DNA from: an uncultured Bacilli bacterium
Lineage (GTDB): Bacteria; Bacillota_I; Bacilli_A; RF39; UBA660
Length of the DNA stretch: 64,000 nucleotides
Reading direction: 5' to 3'
Assembly: GCA_934085565.1 (NCBI GenBank)
Contig: CAKOHG010000005.1
Location: 1 to 64,000, forward strand
Below the pieces are notes generated by a model. The model was not told the origin of the DNA. It worked only from the letters and a program-made list of their open reading frames with translations, and did no database searches. Numbering within the stretch: the first letter of the stretch is position 1; each line of letters starts with the position of its first letter. The position numbers were made by a program, and so were the translations under genes. Positions 50,758-59,435 of the stretch are shown piece after piece.

Positions 50758-50895
50758 AAGAAGTAAAAATTCAACGAGTAAAATAAATATATTAAAACGT
50801 AAAGGCAAAATAAGGGTAATGATTACTTGATAAAAAATAAGTACCCCTAAAACAAAGACAGCAAGAACGTTTAGAAAAGAATTATGTGGTTTCAT
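50722..50895 (-). CDS. 57-aa two-helix membrane protein (small ORF)
   Basis: Minus-strand ORF coding MKPHNSFLNVLAVFVLGVLI, then FYQVIITLILPLRFN, then IFILLVEFLLLLFFL and YRIVWPY. Two hydrophobic helices with short polar caps. AGGTGA lies four bases before the ATG, and the frame is open through the otherwise empty gap between the ysxE-like gene and the pilin gene; the last 36 bases are antisense to the ysxE-like gene. No family recognised. Confidence 0.55.
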   Translation of the reverse strand: MKPHNSFLNVLAVFVLGVLIFYQVIITLILPLRFNIFILLVEFLLLLFFLYRIVWPY

Positions 50896-50958
50896 ACGAT
50901 CACCTATTTATAATTTATGACATATCCTGTCGAAGGGTTAACTAATTGCAAAATATTC

Positions 50959-50987
50959 TTGCAAAAATATGGTCAATGTTATATAAT
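50959..50987 (+). promoter_or_regulatory. promoter of the prepilin gene
   Basis: TTGCAA, 17-base spacer, TATAAT, 27 bases before the ATG. Confidence 0.8.
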
Positions 50988-51014
50988 TTTTACATGAATA
51001 GGAGAGAATGTTGT

Positions 51015-51506
51015 ATGAACGATGTGAAAGTATTAAACAAGAAAGGTTTTACTTTAATCGAACTTTTAGCTGTTATTATCATTTTAGCCGTTTTGATGAT
51101 GCTTGCTGGTAATAGTGTTATTAATATTATGATGAACACTCGTCGTAGTGCTTTCCGTACAGAATTTTTGGCATTACTTGACTCAGCTCAGTTAAAAGCT
51201 CAAACAGATATGTTAGGCGGTAAAGAATTACAAAAAGGTGGTTCTACGGTTTGTTATTGTATAGGATCTGCTTGCTCTAGTTCTAGCAAAAAACTTGATA
51301 CTTTTGATAATAAAGGAGATTACACTGGTAGTGTTTTAGTAACCAATAATGGTAGTGGTGCTTTAACATTTAAAGGTTGGATGTACAGTAGTAGTTATGC
51401 TATTGAAGACAAAGATTCAAGTGTTAAAGATGATTCTACTGATGTTATTGACGTATCTACTGCTAAAGTAACGACAGACGCTAAACGTATGGCATGTAAT
51501 AAATAA
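51015..51506 (+). CDS. type IV pilin-like prepilin (ComGC/GspG-type)
   Basis: 163 aa. NKKGFTLIELLAVIIILAVL is a textbook prepilin peptidase site (cleavage after G, N-methyl-Phe follows, Glu at +5) leading into the hydrophobic helix. The rest is small, serine-rich, with cysteines in TVCYCIGSACSSSSK and a final MACNK that may form disulfides. It stands alone: no com or pil genes are near. ATG at 51015 follows GGAGAG; an earlier in-frame start at 50946 would lie upstream of the promoter. Confidence 0.88.
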   Translation: MNDVKVLNKKGFTLIELLAVIIILAVLMMLAGNSVINIMMNTRRSAFRTEFLALLDSAQLKAQTDMLGGKELQKGGSTVCYCIGSACSSSSKKLDTFDNKGDYTGSVLVTNNGSGALTFKGWMYSSSYAIEDKDSSVKDDSTDVIDVSTAKVTTDAKRMACNK

Positions 51507-51529
51507 AAGTCTAGAAATAGACTTTTTCT
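51507..51529 (+). terminator. intrinsic terminator after the prepilin gene
   Basis: AAAGTCTA, GAAA loop, TAGACTTT, then T's. Confidence 0.85.
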
Positions 51530-51566
51530 TTTGCTATAATTTTAAGTATGAGAAAGAAGTGATGAT

Positions 51567-52472
51567 ATGTTAATCATTGGCAGTCACGTTGGTTTTAATA
51601 GTAAAGATGGTTTACTTGGAAGTGTCAAAGAAGCTTTAAGCTACCATGCTAATACCTTTATGTTTTATACTGGAGCACCTCAAAATACTATTAGAAAAGA
51701 AATAGATGAAAAGACAACCAAAGAAGCTCATGCACTAATGGAAGAAAATAATATCAATATTCAAAATGTTATTTGTCATGCTCCCTATATTATTAATTTA
51801 GCTAATCGTAAAGATGAACAAAAATGGCATTTTAGTATCGACTTTTTAAAAGGAGAACTTAAAAGATGTGATTTATTAGGCATCAAATATTTAGTTTTAC
51901 ATCCTGGCAGTGCTGTTGGTTTACCCAAAGAAGAAGCTTTACAAAATATTAAAGATGGCTTAAATGAAGTGTTAAAAGATAATTTCAATTGTTTAATTTT
52001 ACTCGAAACAATGGCTGGCAAAGGTACCGAATGTGGAACCAATTTAGAAGAAATCAAATACTTAGTTGATAATACTTCTTATCCTGTTGGAGTATGTCTA
52101 GATATCTGTCACTTAAATGACTCAGGAATTGACATGAGTAAATTTGATGAATATTTAAATGCTTTTGATGAAAAAATTGGACTTGACAAAGTAAAATGTG
52201 TTCATATTAATGATAGTAAAAATGTAATCGGTTCTCATAAAGACCGTCATGAAAATATTGGTTATGGTACCATTGGTTTTGAAAATATTCTAAACATTAT
52301 CTATAACGAACGCTTAAAAGACATTCCTAAAATTTTAGAAACGCCTTATGTGGGGGAAACTTTAGAAGATAAAAAACGAATTTATCCTCCATATCTTTTT
52401 GAAATCAAAATGATACGTGAAAAAAAGTTTGATGAAAATCTTTTCAATCATATCCATGAATATTATAAATAA
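51567..52472 (+). CDS. nfo: endonuclease IV
   Basis: AP endonuclease of base excision repair, a tri-zinc TIM barrel. 301 aa. Metal ligands are in IGSHVGF, CHAPYIINLAN, LVLHPGSAVG, LLETMAGKGTECG, CLDICHLNDSG, KCVHINDSKNVIGSHKDRHENIGYG and ILETPY. It is convergent with a DUF2624-type gene, the same partner nfo has in Bacillus. Confidence 0.95.
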   Translation: MLIIGSHVGFNSKDGLLGSVKEALSYHANTFMFYTGAPQNTIRKEIDEKTTKEAHALMEENNINIQNVICHAPYIINLANRKDEQKWHFSIDFLKGELKRCDLLGIKYLVLHPGSAVGLPKEEALQNIKDGLNEVLKDNFNCLILLETMAGKGTECGTNLEEIKYLVDNTSYPVGVCLDICHLNDSGIDMSKFDEYLNAFDEKIGLDKVKCVHINDSKNVIGSHKDRHENIGYGTIGFENILNIIYNERLKDIPKILETPYVGETLEDKKRIYPPYLFEIKMIREKKFDENLFNHIHEYYK

Positions 52473-52723
52473 TGACCATATTTTTGATAATACATCTGAT
52501 ATAACTTTTGAATTTTGATAAAGTTTTCTTCAGAATAACGATCTTTAAAACGATCAAAATTTAACAAATTGGGATTTCTTAAAATTTTATCCCAATTTTT
52601 TTTGACGAAAAGATACGTAAAATCAAGTTCTTCCTCACTCAAAGAAACATTATTTTTGATAGCAAAATTTAAGACATCTTCTTTTTTTAACCTTTCCATA
52701 TAACGGGCTATTAAATTAAACAT
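52463..52723 (-). CDS. DUF2624-like protein
   Basis: 86 aa, helical: MFNLIARYMERLKKEDVLNF, then NNVSLSEEELDFTYLFVKKN, resembling DUF2624 (Bacillus YqfT), which is encoded beside nfo. Start at 52723 is chosen because AGGTGATG precedes it; the longer frame would begin inside the divergent PBP gene. Its 3' end overlaps nfo by 10 bases. Function unknown. Confidence 0.75.
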   Translation of the reverse strand: MFNLIARYMERLKKEDVLNFAIKNNVSLSEEELDFTYLFVKKNWDKILRNPNLLNFDRFKDRYSEENFIKIQKLYQMYYQKYGHYL

Positions 52724-52784
52724 AACATCACCTAAAATATTGTATGAAAAAATAAAAAAAATTAATACTAATAAGGGTGATAAC

Positions 52785-54668
52785 ATGAAAGTAAAATTAT
52801 TATTAGTTGCTTTTTTCAGCATTTTTATTTTTCAAATTTACCAAATCAATCATGAAAATCACTTATATTATGAAACAAAATTAAAAGAAAAAACAGAACG
52901 GATTATTTTAGGAGAAAGTCCTAAAAGAGGAAGAATTTTAGATGTCAATGGGAAAGTTCTTGTAGATAATAAAGAAGTTTATAATATTTCTTATCATAAA
53001 AATTATAAAGCTACTATCAAAGATGAATTAGAGATAGCCCAAAAATTAAGTTCCTTTGTAGATACTTATTCTTTATCAACCACTGATTTAAAAAACTATT
53101 ATTTAGCTTTAAATAATAATGGCAGTGACTTAATCAGTAAAGATGAGAAAAAGCTTTATGATATGCATAAAATAAGTGGAGAAGAAATATCCCAAATGAA
53201 ATGGGATCGTATTACCGATGAAATGATTAATTATGATGAAGAAAATAAAAAAACAGCCTACTTATTTCTAAAAATGCAAAATGGATACAGTTATCAAGAT
53301 AAAGTCCTTTTTAAAAATGTTCCACCAGAGTTTATAGAAAAGATAAATGCTTTAGAAATTTCTTCTTTATTTCAAACAATTTCTTATGAAAGAACTTATC
53401 CTTATGAAGAAACTTTGCTTTCAATTTTTGGAAGTGTAGGAAATATATCAAAAGAAAAACTAACAAGTTATTTAAAAAAAGGTTATGCTCTTTCAGATAT
53501 AGTAGGAACAAGTGGTTTAGAAGAACAATATGAAGATATTTTAAAAGGAGAAAAAGGTGAATATTTCATCAATAGTGATAATACTTTGACGGAGGTTAAA
53601 GAAAGTCAAAGTGGTAATGATATTACTTTAAATTTAGATATAGATGTTCAATTAGAACTAGAAAAAGTGATGAAAGAAGAAATGTTAAAAGCCTCTAAAA
53701 GAAATTCGGCTAAATATTTTAATGAAGCCTATGCCATGGTAGGTAACCCCATGACTGGGGGAATTATTGCCCTTACTGGATTAAAAAAAACAAATGATAC
53801 TTTCACAGATATTACAATTACTGCTTTTACGTCTTCTTATGCGATGGGAAGTGTCGTTAAAGGAGCTTCAAATACAGTTGGCTATTTGTCTGGAGCAATA
53901 GAGGTCGGTAAAAAAATAAAAGATAGTTGTGTAAAACTTTATTCAGAGCCAAGTAAATGTTCTTATAAAAGATTAGGCTATGTCGATGATATTACCGCTT
54001 TAAAAACATCTTCTAATTACTTTCAATTTCTAACGGCTATTTCCTCCACGGGGCAAAAATATCGTTACAACATGAAATTTGATGTGACCGAAGAGGACTT
54101 TAAGCGTTATCGAGATACGTTTGCTTCTTATGGTTTAGGCGCTAAAACAAGTATTGATTATCCTTTAGAACAAACAGGAATGAAAGGTACGAAAGTCGCG
54201 GGAGATTTACTTTTAAATTTAGCGATTGGTCAATATGACACTTATACTCCGATTAGTTTACTACAATATATCAATACGTTAGCTAACTATGGTAATCGTT
54301 ATGCCTTAAGATTCAAAAAAGAAGATTACAATACTTTTTTAAATCAAATTGCTTTAGATGAAGCCTATTATAATCGTATCACCGAAGGGCTTTACGAGGT
54401 TTTTCACGGAGGTACGGCTTCCAGTTATGTTAACAAAAATAAAAACGCAGTTGGTAAAACTGGGACAAGTGAAACCTTTTATGATAGTGATAATGATGGG
54501 GTTGTAGATAAAGAAGTTATTAATTCTACGGTTGCCTTTTATTACCCTAGAGAAAGTCCTCGTTATAGTGTTGTTGTCGTTGCGCCTTTTCTAACCGATG
54601 ATGGTAACTTTATGTATCCTTTTACCAAAAATGTAAGTTTACATATGACAAATTATTTATCTGTGTAA
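52785..54668 (+). CDS. class B penicillin-binding protein (transpeptidase)
   Basis: 627 aa. An N-terminal membrane helix (LLLVAFFSIFIFQIYQ), then the PBP dimerisation module (ESPKRGRILDVNGKVL, YPYEETLLSIFGSVG, GTSGLEEQYEDILKGEKG) and a transpeptidase domain with all three motifs: SVVK (in YAMGSVVKGA), SSN (in LKTSSNYFQF) and KTG (in VGKTGTSETF). It crosslinks peptidoglycan outside the membrane. PBP2 versus SpoVD/FtsI role is not clear; no PASTA domain is present. ATG at 52785 follows AAGGGTGA. Confidence 0.9.
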   Translation: MKVKLLLVAFFSIFIFQIYQINHENHLYYETKLKEKTERIILGESPKRGRILDVNGKVLVDNKEVYNISYHKNYKATIKDELEIAQKLSSFVDTYSLSTTDLKNYYLALNNNGSDLISKDEKKLYDMHKISGEEISQMKWDRITDEMINYDEENKKTAYLFLKMQNGYSYQDKVLFKNVPPEFIEKINALEISSLFQTISYERTYPYEETLLSIFGSVGNISKEKLTSYLKKGYALSDIVGTSGLEEQYEDILKGEKGEYFINSDNTLTEVKESQSGNDITLNLDIDVQLELEKVMKEEMLKASKRNSAKYFNEAYAMVGNPMTGGIIALTGLKKTNDTFTDITITAFTSSYAMGSVVKGASNTVGYLSGAIEVGKKIKDSCVKLYSEPSKCSYKRLGYVDDITALKTSSNYFQFLTAISSTGQKYRYNMKFDVTEEDFKRYRDTFASYGLGAKTSIDYPLEQTGMKGTKVAGDLLLNLAIGQYDTYTPISLLQYINTLANYGNRYALRFKKEDYNTFLNQIALDEAYYNRITEGLYEVFHGGTASSYVNKNKNAVGKTGTSETFYDSDNDGVVDKEVINSTVAFYYPRESPRYSVVVVAPFLTDDGNFMYPFTKNVSLHMTNYLSV

Positions 54669-54720
54669 AAAAGTGTCTAATAGACGTCAAATGCTTAAAA
54701 AAATTGATTTTTTGCTCATA

Positions 54721-54765
54721 AAAAAAAGGAAATCCATGATTTTTCTGGAATATATAAGTAGAAGG
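54721..54765 (+). promoter_or_regulatory. shared 45-bp upstream element, copy 4
   Basis: A7, GGAAATC, loop CAT, GATTTTT, CTGGA, ATATATAAGTAGAAGG, then a leader hairpin AGAAGGTAA/TTACTTTCT. The stem is unchanged while the loop differs from the other copies. Confidence 0.75.
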
Positions 54766-54794
54766 TAAAATTACTTTCTAAGAAAGGATGACTT

Positions 54795-55289
54795 ATGAAA
54801 CAGGAAATTATGGATTTTTTATTGGCAAAAACGCCAGAAATTTATGAAAGAAAGCCCAATTTATTTAAAGAAAGTGAGAGCCATCGTGGCTGGTTTTCAT
54901 GCCGAGCTTACTTTTTAGAACAAAATGATTTATTTTTAAATGAGGTTTTAAAAGAATTAGAGAAGGAGTATCCTGGTATTTATGACAAAGAGGAGCTTTT
55001 TTATATGCAAAAATTATATCTTATGTATCCCAAAGAACCACCCGAGGACCTTTTGTGTTTATCATGGGAACATATCAAACTATTATTAAATCTATGTGAG
55101 GAACAAAAAAGAAATTTTTATATAGAACTTTGTTTGCAAAAGAATTTGTCAGTAAAAGATTTAAAAAAATATTTATTAGAAGATTTATATGAAAAATGTC
55201 TTTTAGCTAATAAAGAAAGGAGAGTATATCAAAGAGATTACAGTAAAATAGATGAATTGATAGGTGTTTCTAAAATGGTATGGAGTTAA
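54795..55289 (+). CDS. stand-alone DUF1016 N-terminal (YhcG-like) domain protein
   Basis: 164 aa. LFYMQKLYLMYP, LSWEHIKLLLNL, RNFYIELCLQKNLSVKDLKKYL and LYEKCLLAN follow the DUF1016 N-terminal domain (winged-helix part of the YhcG/PDDEXK nuclease family) closely. The C-terminal nuclease domain of full YhcG (about 330-380 aa) is absent. It may bind DNA, or partner or oppose a nuclease. It is the only non-Rpn protein of ordinary size under the shared element. AGAAAGGATGA gives the ribosome site. Confidence 0.72.
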   Translation: MKQEIMDFLLAKTPEIYERKPNLFKESESHRGWFSCRAYFLEQNDLFLNEVLKELEKEYPGIYDKEELFYMQKLYLMYPKEPPEDLLCLSWEHIKLLLNLCEEQKRNFYIELCLQKNLSVKDLKKYLLEDLYEKCLLANKERRVYQRDYSKIDELIGVSKMVWS

Positions 55290-55362
55290 AAAAATTCATT
55301 TATTCATCACAATTTTGTTATAATATAGTAAATCAAGTGGATTAAAAGAAAGAAGGTTTGCT

Positions 55363-56025
55363 ATGAAAATTTTAGTAGTTGATGATGAAGCCTTAATCCG
55401 TAATGTGGTTAAAGAATATTTAGAAGCTGAACATTTTAAAGTGGATGAAGCAGGTGATGGCGATGAAGCTATAAAACTTGTTAATAATAACGACTATGAT
55501 TTAATCGTTTTAGATATCATGATGCCTAAAAAAGATGGCTTTCAAACTATGAAAGAAATAAAAAAGATGAAAAACATTCCCGTTATTATGCTTTCAGCTC
55601 GACAAGAAGAATTTGACAAACTAATTGGTTTTGATTTAGGAATTGATGATTATGTCACCAAACCATTTAGTCCTAAAGAACTTGTTGCTAGAGTAAAAGC
55701 TATTACCAAACGTTATCATAATGAAGAAGCTAAAATGGTTTTTGGTTCTTTAGTTTTAGATGATAAAGCTCATGAAGTAAGAATTGATGATAAACTAGTG
55801 ACTTTAACTCCAAAAGAATATGACTTATTAAAATGCTTTTTAACGAATCATCATATAGCTCTTTCACGTGAACAACTTTTAACAAACATCTGGGGTTATG
55901 ATTTTTATGGAGACGATAGAACAGTAGATACGCATGTTAAAACACTAAGACAACACTTGGGAAAATATGGAAAATATATTAAAACTATTCGTAAGGTAGG
56001 GTATAAATTTGAATACGAAGACTAA
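55363..56025 (+). CDS. OmpR/PhoB-family response regulator
   Basis: 220 aa. Receiver domain with acidic pocket DDEA, phosphoacceptor Asp51 (LIVLDIMMPKKDG), Thr/Ser in MLSARQ and Lys in DDYVTKPFSP; then a winged-helix output domain (LTPKEYDLLKCFL, RTVDTHVKTLRQHLG). It pairs with the kinase that overlaps its end by 17 bases. The stimulus is unknown. Confidence 0.94.
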   Translation: MKILVVDDEALIRNVVKEYLEAEHFKVDEAGDGDEAIKLVNNNDYDLIVLDIMMPKKDGFQTMKEIKKMKNIPVIMLSARQEEFDKLIGFDLGIDDYVTKPFSPKELVARVKAITKRYHNEEAKMVFGSLVLDDKAHEVRIDDKLVTLTPKEYDLLKCFLTNHHIALSREQLLTNIWGYDFYGDDRTVDTHVKTLRQHLGKYGKYIKTIRKVGYKFEYED

Positions 56026-57394
56026 AAAACAAAGTTTTCATCATAAAACCCTTGTTTATTTTATTACCTTTAGTGTTACCATTCTATTATTACTATGGTT
56101 ATTTCAAGTTTTCTATCTTAAATATGCGTATCAAAATTATCAAGTTCAAAATTTAAAACAATTAGCAACCATTATTAAAAAAACAAGTGAGGAAAATTTA
56201 AATGCTACTTTAGAAAAAGTAGCTTATAAAAATGAATTATGTATTGAGTACTATGATGGATTAAACAACATTCAATATAATACTTTAAAAGTTGGATGTG
56301 CTCTTGGTAAAAACAATCAAAGTATTTTAAATATTGAAAAAGAATTTATTAATTCCAATGAGTCTATGACATCTTATAATCTTTTGAATGATGAATATGA
56401 AACAAGAGCGTATCTTTATGGTATTAAGTTAAATAGTGGTTATGTTTTCTTATATAATACCTTGGAAGATTTAAGTGTTTCAAATCGTATTTTACGTAAT
56501 CAACTTATTTATTTAACTATTATCGCTATCATTTTTGCCTGCTTTATCGCATACTTTTTATCCCAAAAATTAACAGGACCTATTTTAGATATTACTAAGC
56601 GAGCTAAGAAACTAGGTTCAGGAGAAACGATTACTTTTCCTAAGTATGATTTAGAAGAAGTAGATGAGCTTGCCCGTGTACTAGAAGAATCTGGAAGAGA
56701 TATTGAAAAAAATGATGAACTTAGAAGAGACTTAATGGCTAATGTTTCCCACGATTTAAAGACTCCTTTAACAATGATAAAAGCTTATGCAGAAATGGTT
56801 AGAGACATGAGCTATCAAAATGATGAAAAAAGAATTATGCATTGCAATATCATCATGGATGAAGTGGACCGTTTAAATTTACTTGTCAATGATATACTTG
56901 CCTTATCTAAATTTGAAGCTAACGCGGAAGAAATTAAATGGGAATCTTTTGATTTAGTAGGCGAAGTAAAAACTATTGTCAATCGTTATCAAATCATTAA
57001 AGAAACCGAAGACTATCATATTATTTTAAATGCTCCGTCTAAAGCGATGGTAAAAGCAGATAAACAAAAGTTAAATCAAGTCATTTATAACCTTATTAAT
57101 AATGCCATTAATTATACGGGTAAAGATAAAACCGTTACTATAAACATAAAAAAAGAAAAAGATAGTTATTTAGTGCAAATAGAAGATACTGGTAAAGGTA
57201 TTAAGGAAGAAGAAATTCCTTTTATTTGGAACAAATATTATAAAAATGAAAAAAATCATCAACGAAATGTAGTAGGAACGGGTCTTGGGTTATCTATTGT
57301 TAAAAAAATTTTAGAAGGACATCAATTTAAGTATGGGGTAGAGTCAACCAAAAATAAAGGAACCATTTTTTACTTTTATGTAAAAAAAGCTTAA
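56009..57394 (+). CDS. sensor histidine kinase
   Basis: 461 aa. Two membrane helices (about 17-37 and 163-185) flank an external sensor region of about 125 residues with two cysteines (ELCIEYYDG, VGCALG). Then a HAMP domain, HisKA with phosphoacceptor His in VSHDLKTPLTMIKAYAEM, and an ATPase domain (N-box NNAINYTG, DTGKGI, GTGLGLSIVKK). Layout recalls PhoR/CssS-like kinases. Start is TTG at 56009 within the response-regulator gene. Confidence 0.92.
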   Translation: MNTKTKKQSFHHKTLVYFITFSVTILLLLWLFQVFYLKYAYQNYQVQNLKQLATIIKKTSEENLNATLEKVAYKNELCIEYYDGLNNIQYNTLKVGCALGKNNQSILNIEKEFINSNESMTSYNLLNDEYETRAYLYGIKLNSGYVFLYNTLEDLSVSNRILRNQLIYLTIIAIIFACFIAYFLSQKLTGPILDITKRAKKLGSGETITFPKYDLEEVDELARVLEESGRDIEKNDELRRDLMANVSHDLKTPLTMIKAYAEMVRDMSYQNDEKRIMHCNIIMDEVDRLNLLVNDILALSKFEANAEEIKWESFDLVGEVKTIVNRYQIIKETEDYHIILNAPSKAMVKADKQKLNQVIYNLINNAINYTGKDKTVTINIKKEKDSYLVQIEDTGKGIKEEEIPFIWNKYYKNEKNHQRNVVGTGLGLSIVKKILEGHQFKYGVESTKNKGTIFYFYVKKA

Positions 57395-57565
57395 TTTTTT
57401 CTTTTATTCACTTCTTCTTCACACAATTTTCATAAATGACGAGTAATATGTTAGACATGAAAGGAGAAGTGATACAGAAGATACGATCCATATATTTTGA
57501 AAAAAATATATAAAAAAAACTCTATACAATATAAATAACATATAAACTCAAACTCACACTTTATG

Positions 57566-57602
57566 GGAAAGGACGACCTTTTTAAATGTCCTTTCCTTTT
57601 TA
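57566..57602 (+). terminator. intrinsic terminator
   Basis: GGAAAGGAC pairs with GTCCTTTCC, followed by T's. It ends the two-component operon, or a short unassigned transcript in the 170-base gap before it, where I see no convincing gene. Confidence 0.8.
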
Positions 57603-57608
57603 AATATC

Positions 57609-57636
57609 AAAAAAGAGGAAATTTTTATTCCTCTTT
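57609..57636 (-). terminator. intrinsic terminator of the zinc-knuckle gene
   Basis: On the minus strand AAAGAGGAA pairs with TTCCTCTTT and ends in T's; overlaps the stop codon. Confidence 0.8.
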
Positions 57637-57825
57637 TTCTGTTGGTGATTTTGTTTTCCAAGTCGTTTCACCACACGTGGTACAAACATAAGGTACCAAA
57701 ATATCTTTATCGGTCTCGTAATCTTGTTTGGTTAAGTCTACACATAGTAAACCTGTTTCCTTATCAATATAAGCTCGACCTTCTACTGTTTTACAAGAAC
57801 AGTCACTGCAATTATTATTTTTCAT
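57625..57825 (-). CDS. small cysteine-rich (zinc-binding) protein
   Basis: 66 aa. Cysteines in NCSDCSC near the start and in YVCTTCGE near the end could form one zinc site; the middle is acidic. ATG at 57825 follows GGGAGGGA; a longer frame to 57855 lacks a ribosome site. No named family. It is divergent from dusB. Confidence 0.68.
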   Translation of the reverse strand: MKNNNCSDCSCKTVEGRAYIDKETGLLCVDLTKQDYETDKDILVPYVCTTCGETTWKTKSPTEKEE

Positions 57826-57899
57826 AATTTCCCTCCCAAGCTTTATTGTAACCAAAAATTTTGATATAATACCTTTACTTACAAAAGAGGTGAGATTTT

Positions 57900-58886
57900 A
57901 TGCAAGGATTTTATATTGGTAATGTTTTTATAAAAAATCCTCTTGTTTTAGCTCCTATGGCAGGGTATTCTAATACGAGTTTCCGAAAGATTATTAAAGA
58001 AATGGGTGCAGGTCTTTTATATGCGGAAATGGTTAGTGATAAAGCTTTAGTTTATCAAAATGAAAAAACTTTTGACCTTTTAAAAATGAGTGAAGAAGAA
58101 AGACCGATTGCTCAGCAAATATTTGGAAGTGATGTAGAGACTTTTGTTAAAGCGGCTTTAATCGTTGAAGAAAAAATGCACCCGGATATTATAGATATCA
58201 ATATGGGATGTCCTGTACCTAAAGTAGCTTTATCTTGTCAGGCGGGGAGTGCTCTTTTAAAAAATCCTGAAAAAATAAAAACTATTGTTTCTAGTGTAGT
58301 TCAAGCTGTTAAAGTTCCAGTCACGGTAAAGATTCGTCTAGGTTGGGACGAAAATAGTATTAACTGTGTTGAAGTCGCCAAAATAATTGAAGAAGCAGGA
58401 GCTAGTGCCATTACTCTTCATGCCAGAACCAGAGCACAAGGTTACAGTGGACAAGCTAGATGGGAATATATAAAAAAAGTAAAAGATGCTGTTTCTATCC
58501 CAGTCATTGGCAATGGTGATGTAAAGACTCCTATGGACGCTTATAATATGCTAAAAGAAACTGGCTGTGATGGAGTAATGATTGGTCGAGGGCTTCTTGG
58601 TAATCCTTGGCTTATGAGAGAATGTTTATATTATTTAGAAAATCAAACTCTTTTACCACCACCTACTTATGAAGAAAAAATTGCCATGATGAAAAGACAT
58701 TTTCAAGTTTTAAAAGAAGACAAGTGTTTAAAACTTGCCATGCTTGAAATTCGTTCTAATATACTATTTTATTTAAAAGGAATGCCAGATAATAAAGAAA
58801 TTAAAAAGCTTATTTGTGAGTGTAAAACAGAAGATGAAATCATGAAAGTTTTAGATGATTACGAGAAAATATTAAAAGAGGCTTAA
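57900..58886 (+). CDS. dusB: tRNA-dihydrouridine synthase
   Basis: Flavin-dependent reductase that makes dihydrouridine in tRNA D-loops. 328 aa. LAPMAGYSNTSFRKI, QIFGSDVETF, DINMGCPVPKV (catalytic-Cys region), ITLHARTRAQGYSG and VIGNGDVKTP, GVMIGRGLLGNPW are the Dus signatures of the DusB clade. Its end overlaps the convergent membrane gene by 15 bases. Confidence 0.93.
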   Translation: MQGFYIGNVFIKNPLVLAPMAGYSNTSFRKIIKEMGAGLLYAEMVSDKALVYQNEKTFDLLKMSEEERPIAQQIFGSDVETFVKAALIVEEKMHPDIIDINMGCPVPKVALSCQAGSALLKNPEKIKTIVSSVVQAVKVPVTVKIRLGWDENSINCVEVAKIIEEAGASAITLHARTRAQGYSGQARWEYIKKVKDAVSIPVIGNGDVKTPMDAYNMLKETGCDGVMIGRGLLGNPWLMRECLYYLENQTLLPPPTYEEKIAMMKRHFQVLKEDKCLKLAMLEIRSNILFYLKGMPDNKEIKKLICECKTEDEIMKVLDDYEKILKEA

Positions 58887-59351
58887 AAACGCTAATAATA
58901 AGAAAAGGATACTAATTGTGTATTTCTTTTTTTTTAATTTCAAAGGCGTTTTAAAACCTATCATAAAAAATAAAAAAGTAATACTTGTAAAGATAAAGCT
59001 TAAATACAACGGATGATTTTGACCTAAGAAAGTAGAGGCTACTAATAAACCATCTAATGAATTGATAAAAAAAAGCAGAAATAACTTTCTAAGAGAAATA
59101 TTTTGATAAATATTATTATTTTCTTTATAGGCTAATATGGCTAAAAGAAGAAATAAATGAAATTGAATTTTTAAATCATGAAAAGGCCAAGTTATTTTAG
59201 AAAATAAAAACAAAAAAGCATCATAAAGTATAAATAAAAATAGAGGTAAACATAATAACTTGCCCATACTTAATTTCTTTTGCTCAATCTTTAAAGAAAG
59301 TCCAATAATAAAACAATCAATACTTGTTAATATCGCTGCGAAAAAAAGCAT
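58872..59351 (-). CDS. YtaF/MntP-like membrane protein
   Basis: 159 aa with six helices in two similar halves. Each half has a small-residue/Asp motif, LTSIDCFIIGLSL and INSLDGLLVAS, as in MntP manganese exporters and sporulation-associated YtaF. Which of these it is cannot be decided here. The start codon lies in the 3' arm of a strong hairpin whose loop holds the ribosome site. Confidence 0.7.
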   Translation of the reverse strand: MLFFAAILTSIDCFIIGLSLKIEQKKLSMGKLLCLPLFLFILYDAFLFLFSKITWPFHDLKIQFHLFLLLAILAYKENNNIYQNISLRKLFLLFFINSLDGLLVASTFLGQNHPLYLSFIFTSITFLFFMIGFKTPLKLKKKKYTISILFLLLAFLSLF

Positions 59352-59377
59352 AAGACCACCTATGGTATCTTATGCTT
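59346..59377 (-). promoter_or_regulatory. hairpin over the start of the YtaF/MntP-like gene
   Basis: Read on the minus strand: AAGCATAAGA, a 12-base loop containing AGGTGG, then TCTTATGCTT. The 10-bp stem is perfect. Its 3' arm holds the ATG and is followed by seven T, so it could block translation or act as a terminator. Confidence 0.75.
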
Positions 59378-59398
59378 AAATAAAAAGTAGAGATAGGC

Positions 59399-59424
59399 AC
59401 AAAAAAACAAACCCTAAGGTTTGT
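59399..59424 (-). terminator. intrinsic terminator of the tRNA transcript
   Basis: On the minus strand ACAAACC, TTAG loop, GGTTTGT, then T7. It isolates the tRNAs from the membrane gene downstream. Confidence 0.85.
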
Positions 59425-59435
59425 AATTTACTAAA

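Noticed and set aside
57464..57520. 18-codon ORF (MKGEVIQKIRS...) after the histidine kinase
   Set aside because: AAGGAGAA lies inside the frame rather than before it and no conserved context supports it.
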